Source: Micromonospora siamensis | GTDB taxonomy: Bacteria > Actinomycetota > Actinomycetes > Mycobacteriales > Micromonosporaceae | NCBI RefSeq assembly: GCF_900090305.1 | Contig: NZ_LT607751.1 | Span: forward strand, 3,658,001-3,722,000 | Direction: 5' to 3' | Length of the DNA stretch: 64,000 bases | Shown here: positions 33,492 to 41,649 of the stretch, in pieces | Layout of the letters: each line of letters begins with the position of its first letter | Position numbering within the stretch: the stretch's first letter is position 1 | Position numbers and translations under genes: made by a program | The notes under the pieces: generated by a model | What the model saw: the letters and a program-made list of their open reading frames with translations, nothing else | Databases searched by the model: none | What the model was told of the DNA's origin: nothing

Positions 33492-34031
33492 TCAATCGGT
33501 CCGAGAGCGCCCGTACTCGGCCCGGGCCCGGGCCACCTCGGCCGACTGCCGGTCCCGCCACCGCTTCTGCGCCTGCCGGTTGCACTCCCGACACACCCGG
33601 CGGTAGCGCCGCGTGTCGGGGTCGATCTCCCGGTCATGACCGTTGCGGCACTGCGGCGGCTGGGCGCGGCCGCGGCAGTTCTCCGCATGGGTCAGCTGTT
33701 GCAGGTGGGTCGGCTCGATGCAGTCGGGGACGCCGCAGAGGTGGTGAACATTGAGATCCGGGTCGTACCCGCCGAGGAACACGACGTAGGCGGCGATGTG
33801 TGCCCACGCTCGACCAGCGAGCTTCTGGTGGATGCCACGCCGGCTGCCATAACCGCGCACGATCAGACAGCCGTCGTCGAGCCTGACCGAGCGACCGATG
33901 AGGTAGGAGCGCAGTGATTCCTCGGTGAAGTGGCCTGACAGCCCACGGATCTGCGACAGCACGCCGACAGCGTAGGAGAGCGGGGTGACAGGACGAGGGC
34001 GCGCCGGCGCCGTACACCCGGGGCGGCGCAA
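33492..34031 (-). CDS. HNH endonuclease family protein
   Basis: 179-residue protein. The HNH core is LNVHHLCGVPDCIEPTHL (about residues 93-110). A second pair of CxxC-like cysteines lies in QCRNGH and CREC downstream, typical of phage-type or homing HNH nucleases with a zinc site. TTG at 34031 has GAGG six bases upstream; GTG at 33962 is an alternative start giving 156 residues. It sits in a low-density patch next to a pseudogene and an AT-richer segment, suggesting acquisition by a mobile element, but no partner phage genes remain. Confidence 0.85.
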   Translation of the reverse strand: MRRPGCTAPARPRPVTPLSYAVGVLSQIRGLSGHFTEESLRSYLIGRSVRLDDGCLIVRGYGSRRGIHQKLAGRAWAHIAAYVVFLGGYDPDLNVHHLCGVPDCIEPTHLQQLTHAENCRGRAQPPQCRNGHDREIDPDTRRYRRVCRECNRQAQKRWRDRQSAEVARARAEYGRSRTD

Positions 34032-34125
34032 TCAGGACCTCGGGGACCAACGGAACCGTGGTTGTCGGTGAGAACGATCTCGCCCGTACCGTGTCGGTCC
34101 AGTGAGGCGTCGTCCACGCCCGCGG

Positions 34126-35040
34126 TCACAGGTTGTTCGCGTAGAAGCTGGTGAGTCGTTCGACGGCGGCGTCGACGTATTCGGGTTCGTCGTACATCTC
34201 GTAGTGGCCGGCGCCGTCGATCACCATGAGGTCGACGGGGTTGGGGGCCAGCTTCCACAGTTGCATGCCGGTGTCGTAGGAGCCGGTGTTGCCGATGTGT
34301 CCGGCGAGGATGACCTGCAGTGGCTGGGTCATGAGCTGATCGGCCAGGTGGAAGGCGTCGTAGCCCAGCAGAAGGGAGTCGCTGCGCAGGAGGCGCCGGT
34401 TCGTGGAGTGTTCGTTGCCGCCGCGCTCGGTGCGGTAGTAGGTGATGGCCTGAGTGGTGTCGATGTCGGTCACGCCCGCTGCCGTGGCGTCCTCGATGGT
34501 GTCGGGCAGCCAGTTCACGCGGGTCGTCTCGCCGCGGCGGGCCTCTTCGGTCCGTGCGTCCGCGAGGGCGTCGAGTGCTGCGGCCGGACCGTCGGGGGAG
34601 AAGCTGCGGAACGCGTTGCCGATGTCGACGGGGACGACCGTGCCGACCGCCTTGATGCGGTGGTCCGTACGGGCGGTGTGGACGGCGTACCCGCCACCGG
34701 CGCAGATGCCGAGGACGCCGATGCGCTGTGGGTCGATGCCGGGGGTCGTGGTGAGCAGGTCGATGGCGTAGGAGATGTCCTCGCCTCGGCGGTAGGGGTC
34801 TTCGAGGTCGCGGGGCTCGCCCCCGCTCTGGCCCTGATGGCCGGGGTCGAGGACGAGGGCCGCGATGCCGCGGGCGGCGAGACGGGAGGCGTAGTTGGCG
34901 CCGATCTGCTCCTTCACGCTGCTGCCCGGGGTGGAGAGCACCACGGTGCGCAGCGGTGCGCTGCTGTCGGCGTTGTCGGGCAGGTGGAGGTCCGCGGCGA
35001 GGTTGATGGGGCCGCGCGGGATCAAGAGGTGCTGAAGCAT
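34126..35040 (-). CDS. Alpha/beta hydrolase with Cys nucleophile elbow
   Basis: 304-residue dienelactone-hydrolase-like protein. The nucleophile elbow reads GICAGGGY, with cysteine in place of serine as in dienelactone hydrolase-type enzymes. The acid lies in the late LAGHIGNTG/VDLMVIDG region, and the histidine in GAGHYEMYDEPEYVD is probably the base. ATG is preceded by AAGGAAG. It is divergent from a MarR gene across a perfect operator. Substrate could be a xenobiotic ester or lactone; this is inference. Confidence 0.9.
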   Translation of the reverse strand: MLQHLLIPRGPINLAADLHLPDNADSSAPLRTVVLSTPGSSVKEQIGANYASRLAARGIAALVLDPGHQGQSGGEPRDLEDPYRRGEDISYAIDLLTTTPGIDPQRIGVLGICAGGGYAVHTARTDHRIKAVGTVVPVDIGNAFRSFSPDGPAAALDALADARTEEARRGETTRVNWLPDTIEDATAAGVTDIDTTQAITYYRTERGGNEHSTNRRLLRSDSLLLGYDAFHLADQLMTQPLQVILAGHIGNTGSYDTGMQLWKLAPNPVDLMVIDGAGHYEMYDEPEYVDAAVERLTSFYANNL

Positions 35041-35081
35041 GTCTGGCTTCCTTCGTGAGATTATTGTTCCACAGGAGTCCA

Positions 35082-35102
35082 GTACAAGACCGTATCTTGT
35101 AC
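35082..35102. promoter_or_regulatory. MarR operator between hydrolase and marR-like gene
   Basis: Perfect inverted repeat GTACAAGA-CCGTA-TCTTGTAC centred in the 108-base divergent region. A related but imperfect copy (GTACGAAACTGTATC) follows at 35115-35129. This is the size and symmetry of a MarR-family dimer site. Confidence 0.7.
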
Positions 35103-35148
35103 GATCTGGAACTAGTACGAAACTGTATCACTCGGATGGAGGGGCCGC

Positions 35149-35583
35149 ATGTCGGTCGACGGGGCGCGGCTGTGGACGCTGAACCAGCGGCTGCTGGGCG
35201 TCGTGATGGATGCCTGCACGGGGGAGCTGGCGGAACTCGGGCTGGAGACGAAGGAGTTTTTCGTCCTGGCCGAGGTGGAGGCATCGCCGTACCCGGCCGA
35301 GATCGCGACTGCGCTGCTGCTGCCCAAGGCGAGCGTGACGGTGTACGTCCGCAACCTCGTCGCCAAGGGCCTTGTCCGGCGCGAGATCGACGAGGCGGAC
35401 CTGCGGCGTCACCGGCTCGTACTGACCGACGAGGGCAGGAAAGCACGCGATCGAGCACTTGCAGCCCTCGCAGCGGAGTACGACCGCAGGCTGGCGAGGG
35501 TCACCCCCCAGGACCGCGCCGAGCTGCAACGCATCCTCAAAGCGATGCTCGACTCGCCCGCGTCAGCCCGTGTGCGCGAGTGA
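35149..35583 (+). CDS. MarR family transcriptional regulator
   Basis: 144-residue winged-helix regulator. The recognition region is PAEIATALLLPKASVTVYVR (about residues 50-69), followed by NLVAKGLVRREIDEADLRRHR, the wing. It is divergent from the alpha/beta hydrolase, with the 21-base operator between. This is a standard repressor-target arrangement, probably induced by the hydrolase substrate. The next 238 bases downstream hold no gene that I can support. Confidence 0.93.
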   Translation: MSVDGARLWTLNQRLLGVVMDACTGELAELGLETKEFFVLAEVEASPYPAEIATALLLPKASVTVYVRNLVAKGLVRREIDEADLRRHRLVLTDEGRKARDRALAALAAEYDRRLARVTPQDRAELQRILKAMLDSPASARVRE

Positions 35584-35821
35584 CCCGTCTGTCCGGTGTT
35601 CTGCTGCGACGTGCTTGTCCCGGTCGGTCTTGACCGCGGCTGTGGCGGTCGCAGGATCCTTGTCCACCGCGTGCCGCCCGGACCATGATCGTTTACCGAT
35701 GTTCCCCGAGGCCGAATCAGCGGTCACTTGTTGCGTGGGGTCGTCGATCCAGGTGCCGGACCCGCCGCGCCGGCCGCAACCACGGTTCCGCGATCTGGCT
35801 GCCCGCCCTTCGTCCCTGTCG

Positions 35822-37924
35822 TCACCAGTTGCGGGTCTTGGGCAGGTCGAACTGGTCGGCGGCCTTGCAGTCGCGCTGCCCGCCGACCGCGGCCGGCCCG
35901 ATCCGCCGCAACTCCGCCCGAGCCCGGGCGCGGCCCAGGTTCCAGGCGTTCCACGGATCGCTCCCCGCCAGGTCGTCGGCGATCCAGCTCAACGTGCAGC
36001 GCCGCACCTCGTCGGGCAGCGTCGCCAGGGCCGGCGTGGCGTCGGCGGAGAGCGCCCGCAGGTACCACGCATCGATCTTGCCGGTCTGCTCGTAGCGGTC
36101 GACGTTGCGGCGGGCCGCGTAGTCCTCCGGATTGAGCACGGCCAGGCTCAGCAGCATGACCACGGCGAGTGCCACGGTCAGCCGCGGGATCCAAGCCCCC
36201 CGCCAGCGGACCCCGGCCACCATGATCATGATGAGGACGGCGCCGAGGAGCAGCTCGGACGCCATCACGAAGATGCGCTCCCCGGTGAAGCTGTAGACCT
36301 TCTGGTAGGCGTACATCCGCGACAGCGCGGACACCACGATGACGACGCCCAGCGTGCTGAGCAGACCGAGCAGGACCCGCAGCACGACACGCTCGACCGG
36401 TCGGTCGCGCCGCGCCCACCGGCTCACGCCACCCAGCACGGCCAGGGTCAGCAGGGTGACCGCGACCAGTTGCCAGAACCCGCTGCGGGCGTACTCGGCG
36501 TAACTGAGGCCGGCGGTTCGCAGCACGTGTCGTTGGCCGCCGAAGAGCACCGTGAACTGGACCGCGACGAAGCCGACGAACAGCACGGTCAGCGCCCCGA
36601 GCGGCAGGACGTACTCCACCAGTCCGAGCCGGCGCGCCCCCGGCTTGTCCAGTGCGGACAGGTCGGGTGGTGCCGAGATCGTGTAGACGGCGGCGACCGC
36701 GATCAGCCCGCCCACCGCCAGCAGGAAGATCCATCGGAACACGCTGCCGACGTTGATCTCGGGGACCAGCTTGCCGAGCACCACGGAGAAGGCCGCGTCG
36801 GCCGACGACAGGAGCCCGCCGAAGACGATCAGCACGAGCACGGTGACCAGCACCGACCAGCCGATCCGGCGGACCGCGGTGGGGCGGGCCGGGGCGCCGA
36901 CGTGCCGGCGTACCCAGGGCAGGCCCCGCACCGCCGCGAACGGCGCGGCCACCAGACTGAACACGATCGACCGGACCAGTCGGCCGCCCACGATGGCCAG
37001 TGCCCCGCAGCCCAGCGCGCCGAGAACGCAGAAGGTGACCAGCCACCAGGCGTTGCGGAAGGTGAGCACCGAGGTCAGCGCCAGCGCCGCGACCGCCCAA
37101 CCGGCGCGGACCCACCGCTGCGTACGCGGTTGGTCGGCCGTCGCTCGCCGTACCGCGATCGCGACCCCGACGACCAGGGCCAGGCAGCTCAGGAACCAGC
37201 CGACGCCGGTGTGACCGAGCGGCAGAAAGGCGGCGAGGCCCACCGCCCCGGCGAGCACCGCCGCCGGCACGGCGCGGCCCGTCGCCGGCGCCGGTCCCGG
37301 CCACCGGGTCGCCAGAAAGCCCGGGGGCGGTGGGGTGGGTTGGAAGAATCCGCCGTGCGGCGACATCGGCGTAAGGGCCCGCGGTCCCGGAGCGGGTGGC
37401 GGTGGCGCCAGGACCCGGTGCTGCGACACCGGCTGAGTCCCGGGCATCGGCCGGGGTGCCGGCGTCGGCCGGGGTGTCACGGCAGGCGCGGGCGTCGTCG
37501 GCGTGGTGCTCGCCGGTGGCGGGCCGGGTTGTGGCTCGTCCCCTCCGGACTCCGCGAGAGCCCTCGCCGCCGGGTCGTCGGCGGGCGGGGGAGTGCTTTC
37601 ACCAGCCGCGGCACCACCGGCAGGTGGGAAATTCACCTCGCCGCCCGCACCACCGTCGGCAGGGATGGGCAGGGGTCGCGGCGTCGGGACCGGTTGCCCG
37701 CCCGGCACCAACGGGACGAACACCGCATAGCCCCGGGTGCCGGGCGGGACGGTCACCGGGATCGCCCAGGCGGGCTGCCCGTCGGGCCCCGGCCAGGGCA
37801 CCCCGGCCGGTGCTCCCTCGACGGTGGGCATGACCAACAGATACGGGGTCGGGTCGCCGGGGTTCCCGCCCGCCACGGATCCGGGCTTGCGTCCGGGGTC
37901 AGGCACCGGTGGCGGCTCGACCAA
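35822..37924 (-). CDS. DUF4173 multi-pass membrane protein with proline-rich N-terminus
   Basis: 700-residue protein. Residues 1-215 are a disordered proline/alanine/glycine-rich segment. From about 218 to 560 there are roughly ten transmembrane helices of the DUF4153/DUF4173 family, with the conserved-looking blocks LTFRNAWWLVT, SSADAAFSVVLG and LSYAEYARSGFWQL. The cytoplasmic or extracellular C-terminal tail holds LNPEDYAARRNVDRY. Function is unknown; family members occur as single genes in actinomycetes. The start is an ATG or GTG near 37924 with GAGGAGAG upstream. Confidence 0.87.
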   Translation of the reverse strand: MVEPPPVPDPGRKPGSVAGGNPGDPTPYLLVMPTVEGAPAGVPWPGPDGQPAWAIPVTVPPGTRGYAVFVPLVPGGQPVPTPRPLPIPADGGAGGEVNFPPAGGAAAGESTPPPADDPAARALAESGGDEPQPGPPPASTTPTTPAPAVTPRPTPAPRPMPGTQPVSQHRVLAPPPPAPGPRALTPMSPHGGFFQPTPPPPGFLATRWPGPAPATGRAVPAAVLAGAVGLAAFLPLGHTGVGWFLSCLALVVGVAIAVRRATADQPRTQRWVRAGWAVAALALTSVLTFRNAWWLVTFCVLGALGCGALAIVGGRLVRSIVFSLVAAPFAAVRGLPWVRRHVGAPARPTAVRRIGWSVLVTVLVLIVFGGLLSSADAAFSVVLGKLVPEINVGSVFRWIFLLAVGGLIAVAAVYTISAPPDLSALDKPGARRLGLVEYVLPLGALTVLFVGFVAVQFTVLFGGQRHVLRTAGLSYAEYARSGFWQLVAVTLLTLAVLGGVSRWARRDRPVERVVLRVLLGLLSTLGVVIVVSALSRMYAYQKVYSFTGERIFVMASELLLGAVLIMIMVAGVRWRGAWIPRLTVALAVVMLLSLAVLNPEDYAARRNVDRYEQTGKIDAWYLRALSADATPALATLPDEVRRCTLSWIADDLAGSDPWNAWNLGRARARAELRRIGPAAVGGQRDCKAADQFDLPKTRNW

Positions 37925-38009
37925 GGCACTCTCCTCTGTGAAACGGCGCGGTCAATGTACGGGGTCACGCGCCGCCGCGCCGTCCCATGATCGCCCGGTG
38001 CCGCGCCGA

Positions 38010-38111
38010 CTACCCCGCGTGCAGGATGAGCAGCGTGATCTCGCTGGGCGCGAAGATCCGGAACGGCGGGCCCCAGAAGCCGGCTGAGACCCTGCACGAC
38101 CGGTTGGTCGA
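38010..38111 (-). pseudogene. Possible metallophosphoesterase C-terminal remnant
   Basis: About 33 codons on the minus strand read ...SAGFWGPPFRIFAPSEITLL then ILHAG and a stop. This resembles the C-terminal signature of YkuE-like metallophosphoesterases (VSRG.G..G.P.R....PEITLL.L). No upstream catalytic histidine or aspartate motifs could be followed in any frame. The stretch from 37925 to 38256 is otherwise gene-free. Recognition is by eye only. Confidence 0.3.
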
Positions 38112-38256
38112 GTCGACTCCGTCGGTGGTGGGCCAGGTCGACGACGGGGGCGTCCGGCAGGACGTCCGCCGAACTCCGTCGAGATCGGCTGCGAGAAATC
38201 CGAAGGCCGTACCGGAGCAGCCCGGCTCAGCGGGTCGGCCCCGGCACGGCCGATGG

Positions 38257-38835
38257 TCAGCCTCGGGAGCGGTCGTCGATCTCGGTGTCGGACTCGCCGG
38301 GTCGGGCGCCGATCGCCTCCTCGGCGGCGACGCCACCGGTGCTCTCGTCGCCCAGCGTCAGGCTGCTGCGCGGCAGCCCCGCCAGGTCGGCCGGGTCCCG
38401 CACCTCACCCTGGACGCGGCCGACGTCGCGGCTGCGGTCCTCGATCCGGGTCTCCCCGGGCCGGGCGCCGATCGCCTCCTGGGCGGCCCGACCGCCGGTG
38501 CTCTCGTCGCCCAGCGTCAGGCTGCTGCGCGGCAACCCGGCCAGGTGGGCGGGATCGCGGGTCGGCTGGTCCGGCCAGCCGGTCTGGGCGCCCACGCCAC
38601 CGGCGGATTCCCGCCGTCCGGCGCCGCGGGCGTGGTACACCCCGGCGTCGGTGCCCGGATCACCGGGATCGGCGATGCTGGTGTCCACCGGCCGGCCGTC
38701 CGGTTCGGCCAGACCGGCCCGCCGCAGCATGTCGACCAACTCGTCGTGCGGCATGCGCTCGGTGTCCGGTATCCCGGCCCCGCGCGCGATGGACTGCAGG
38801 GTCATCAGGTCCTGGTCTGCGAAGGTCTCGGCCAT
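38257..38835 (-). CDS. Hypothetical protein with SAP/Rho-N-like head and 53-residue tandem repeat
   Basis: 192-residue hydrophilic protein, no family recognised. Residues 9-41 (LMTLQSIARGAG, HDELVDMLRRAG) look like a SAP or Rho-N helix-extension-helix that binds nucleic acid. Residues 94-136 and 147-190 are near-identical repeats containing LAGLPRSSLTLGDESTGG and EAIGARPGE. There are no membrane segments or cysteines. The ATG has GGAAGGCAT upstream. It lies 35 bases beyond the stop of the Rossmann protein gene on the same strand, so they may share a transcript. Confidence 0.75.
   Translation of the reverse strand: MAETFADQDLMTLQSIARGAGIPDTERMPHDELVDMLRRAGLAEPDGRPVDTSIADPGDPGTDAGVYHARGAGRRESAGGVGAQTGWPDQPTRDPAHLAGLPRSSLTLGDESTGGRAAQEAIGARPGETRIEDRSRDVGRVQGEVRDPADLAGLPRSSLTLGDESTGGVAAEEAIGARPGESDTEIDDRSRG
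38288..38560. repeat. 159-base-period direct repeat
   Basis: Two copies of a roughly 110-base block, offset by 159 bases (for example GCTCTCGTCGCCCAGCGTCA begins at 38341 and again at 38500). They encode the duplicated unit of the 192-residue protein. The high nucleotide identity suggests a recent duplication or ongoing conversion. Confidence 0.8.
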
Positions 38836-38870
38836 GGAAATGCCTTCCCGAGGCCCAAGACAAGGAAACC

Positions 38871-40355
38871 TCAGGCCCGCGCACCGCCCAGGCCGAGCAG
38901 CACGGCCAGGCCGAGGGCGCTGCGCGGGGCGTACGGGATGCGCCACAGCCCACCGTGGGCGGCGGCGTACGCCTCGTCCTGCCACGGGTGCGGTTGCGTC
39001 GGGCCGCCCCCGGTGCGCAGATCGTGCACGAGCAGCGCCGCCATCAGCGTGTTGCTGGTGGCCGGTTCGAACACCTCGACGCCGAAGCGGTGCGCCCCGG
39101 CGTACGCGGCGGCGAGGGCCCGGTTGCGCAGCACCGACCGGGTACGCGTCGGCGGCGCCACGCTGAACGACACCGTCGCCCCGCCGTCGCGGGCCACCGC
39201 CGCCCGCCACCGTTGCAGGCGCTTGGCCAGGGCGTAGTTCGGGCCCTGCTGGGGGACGAGACTGTCGTTGACTCCGGGGTCGGCGCCGGGCGGGTAGTTG
39301 CGGTGCAGCAGCCGGCCGCCGGAGAGCACCCGCAGCGACCGGCGGGCCAGGCCGCGGGCCGCGTAGCCGCGTTCGGCGTGGGCGACGGCCTCGCCGGGGA
39401 CGGCGTACACGTCGGTGGGGGTGGCCAGGAAGGCCAACGCGACGTCGGGGCGTTCCCGGGTCAGCGCGACGGTCAGGGCGTCCACGGCGGTGGCGACCCG
39501 CACGTTGGTGGCGCCGTCGGCGTACACGTAGTTGCCGAGCACCAGGCGGCCGTCGACGCCGCGCAGCCAGCCGGTGGCCTGCGGGAGGCGGTGCAGCAGG
39601 TCCGCGCCGGCGCCCTGCGCGAGGGCCGCGTCGTCGCCCGAGGTGCCGGGGCGTACCGGCAGGTGCAGTCGGCCGCCGTGGCGGCGGGCGGTGCGCAGCA
39701 CCCGGCGCCAGATCTCCGGGCGGGGCAGGTCGACGGCGACCACGTCGCCGCCCCAGCGCAGCACCGACGGCAGCGGGCCCATCTCGGCGCCGGCGCCGAG
39801 CACCACGATCCGCTGGTCGCGCAGGTCCAGCCAGTCCGGGTTGGCGAGCACCGCGCGGACCGCCTCGGCGCAGGTCGGTTCCACGACGCCGGCCTCGACC
39901 CAGGCGTCGAGGCGGCGGCGCAGGTCGTCGCCGCGCAGCCGTTGCCCCCGGTACGGCAGGGAGAACTCCCGCTCCACGTCGCCCCCACCGGTGACGGTGG
40001 CGGTCTCCAGCGGCTCGCCGTCGGGCAGGTCGCACGCCTGGTCCAGCGGCACCTCGGCGTCACCGTCGGGCCGGTAGCGCATCCGGGCGTGCAGGGCGGC
40101 CAGCCCGTCGCGGGCCACGGTCAGCGCCGCCTCCCGGGACAGCAGCCCGGCCTCGACCAGCCGGCGGAAGTGGCCGAGGTAACCGTGCCGCCAGTCGGTC
40201 TCGTGTTCGGCGGCGCGGGCGCCCACCGGGTCGACGGCGCGCAGCGCGTCGGCCACCACCGACCGGCCCAGCGCGCTGGTGCTGCGCGCACCGCGGATCT
40301 CGGGGAACACCACCCCGGTCGGGCCCTGCACGTTCGCCGTCGTCACGGGCCCCAC
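38871..40355 (-). CDS. Conserved protein with central Rossmann motif, function unknown
   Basis: 494-residue soluble protein that I cannot assign to a named family. A nucleotide-binding-like strand-loop-helix IVVLGAGAEMGPL lies at about 183-195, followed by VVAVDLPRP, as in dehydrogenases or methyltransferases. Other distinctive blocks are DWRHGYLGHF, NYVYADGATNVRVA and HRNYPPGADPGVNDSLVPQQ, rich in polar and aromatic residues suggestive of an active site. The GTG at 40355 was taken; GTG at 40346 is possible. It is divergent from the aldo/keto reductase gene. An oxidoreductase role is a guess. Confidence 0.72.
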   Translation of the reverse strand: MGPVTTANVQGPTGVVFPEIRGARSTSALGRSVVADALRAVDPVGARAAEHETDWRHGYLGHFRRLVEAGLLSREAALTVARDGLAALHARMRYRPDGDAEVPLDQACDLPDGEPLETATVTGGGDVEREFSLPYRGQRLRGDDLRRRLDAWVEAGVVEPTCAEAVRAVLANPDWLDLRDQRIVVLGAGAEMGPLPSVLRWGGDVVAVDLPRPEIWRRVLRTARRHGGRLHLPVRPGTSGDDAALAQGAGADLLHRLPQATGWLRGVDGRLVLGNYVYADGATNVRVATAVDALTVALTRERPDVALAFLATPTDVYAVPGEAVAHAERGYAARGLARRSLRVLSGGRLLHRNYPPGADPGVNDSLVPQQGPNYALAKRLQRWRAAVARDGGATVSFSVAPPTRTRSVLRNRALAAAYAGAHRFGVEVFEPATSNTLMAALLVHDLRTGGGPTQPHPWQDEAYAAAHGGLWRIPYAPRSALGLAVLLGLGGARA

Positions 40356-40462
40356 TCTGCCGTATCGCCCGATGGGTCGCAGCGGGGGCGGTCTGCGCTG
40401 CGGGCCGGCACGGGGCGGTGGCAGGATCGGCGGGTCACCGGCGACGACCTGGGAGGAAGACC

Positions 40463-41491
40463 ATGCGACACCGCACCCTCGGCGGCAGCGGCACGGTGGT
40501 GTCGACCCTGGCCCTGGGGACGATGACCTTCGGCGCGGAGACCGACGAGGCGGGCAGCTTCGCCCAGCTGGACCGGTTCGTGGCCGCGGGCGGCACGTTC
40601 GTGGACACGGCCGACGTCTACTCCTCCGGAGTGTCCGAGGAGATCGTCGGGCGGTGGCTGCGCCGCCACCCCGAGCGCCGCGACCAGCTGGTGATCGCCA
40701 CCAAGGGCCGGTTCCCGATGGGCCCGGGCCCCAACGACGCCGGACTGTCCCGGGTGCACCTGACCCGCGCCCTGGACGCCAGCCTGCGCCGCCTCGGCGT
40801 GGAGTACGTCGACCTGTACCAGGCGCACGCCTGGGATCCGTTGACCCCGCTGCCGGAGACGCTGCGCTTCCTCGACGACGCGGTACGGGCGGGGAAGATC
40901 CGCTACGCCGGGGTCAGCAACTTCACCGGCTGGCAGTTGCAGAAGGCGGCCCTGCTCACCGGGCACCTCGGCCTGGCCCCGATCGTGACCCTGCAACCGC
41001 AGTACAACCTGCTGGTGCGGGAGATCGAGTTCGAGATCGTGCCGGTGTGCGAGAACGAGAACATCGGCATCCTGCCCTGGTCGCCGCTGGGCGGGGGCTG
41101 GCTGACCGGGAAGTACCGGCGCGACACCCCGCCCACCGGCGCCACCCGGCTGGGTGAGAACCCGGAGCGTGGCGTCGAGGCGTACGCGGGGCGCAACGCC
41201 CAGGAGCGGACCTGGCGGGTGGTCGACGCGGTGCGTGAGGTGGCGCAGCGGCGCGGGGTTTCCATGTCGGCGGTGGCGTTGGCCTGGCTGGTGGACCGGC
41301 CGGCGGTCACCTCGGTGATCCTGGGCGCCCGCACCACCGACCAGCTCGACGACAACCTGAGCGCCGCGGACCTGCGGTTGGACGCCGAGGACAGCCGGCT
41401 GCTGGACGAGGCGAGCGCCCCGCCGGTCGGCGACTACCCGTACGGGCAGGCGGGGGTGCGCCAGCGCGGCCGGGAGCTGCCGGCCGGTTGA
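40463..41491 (+). CDS. Aldo/keto reductase
   Basis: 342-residue NADPH-dependent TIM-barrel reductase. The catalytic tetrad is visible: aspartate in FVDTADVYSSG, tyrosine three residues on, lysine in IATKGRF and histidine in LYQAHAWD. The cofactor block is LPWSPLGGGWLTGKY plus the late VILGARTTDQL. ATG at 40463 follows GGGAGGAAG. It belongs to the voltage-gated K-channel beta-subunit-like/YajO branch by general look. Substrate unknown. Confidence 0.95.
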   Translation: MRHRTLGGSGTVVSTLALGTMTFGAETDEAGSFAQLDRFVAAGGTFVDTADVYSSGVSEEIVGRWLRRHPERRDQLVIATKGRFPMGPGPNDAGLSRVHLTRALDASLRRLGVEYVDLYQAHAWDPLTPLPETLRFLDDAVRAGKIRYAGVSNFTGWQLQKAALLTGHLGLAPIVTLQPQYNLLVREIEFEIVPVCENENIGILPWSPLGGGWLTGKYRRDTPPTGATRLGENPERGVEAYAGRNAQERTWRVVDAVREVAQRRGVSMSAVALAWLVDRPAVTSVILGARTTDQLDDNLSAADLRLDAEDSRLLDEASAPPVGDYPYGQAGVRQRGRELPAG

Positions 41492-41649
41492 GGCGGGCTT
41501 CGGTAACGAGCCGCCCACGGAACGGTAACGACGTTCACGCTTGGGTCTCGACTCGGCCACGGCGGGAGCCGTCGGCGCACCGGGGCGCGTCCAATGACCA
41601 TGCCGGGACCCGACCGGGTCCGCCCACCCCTCGCCCTCGCGGAGGAAGC

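Noticed and set aside
35724..37304. 526-residue minus-strand frame within the DUF4173 gene
   Set aside because: Same strand but wrong frame. The 700-residue frame has regular transmembrane helices, this one is Arg/Gly/Pro-rich.
38288..38560. CRISPR array
   Set aside because: Only two long repeats with a 159-base period, in frame within a coding sequence. It is a protein repeat.
38253..40526. 757-residue plus-strand frame
   Set aside because: Antisense to the repeat protein and the Rossmann protein, with shadow-type composition.
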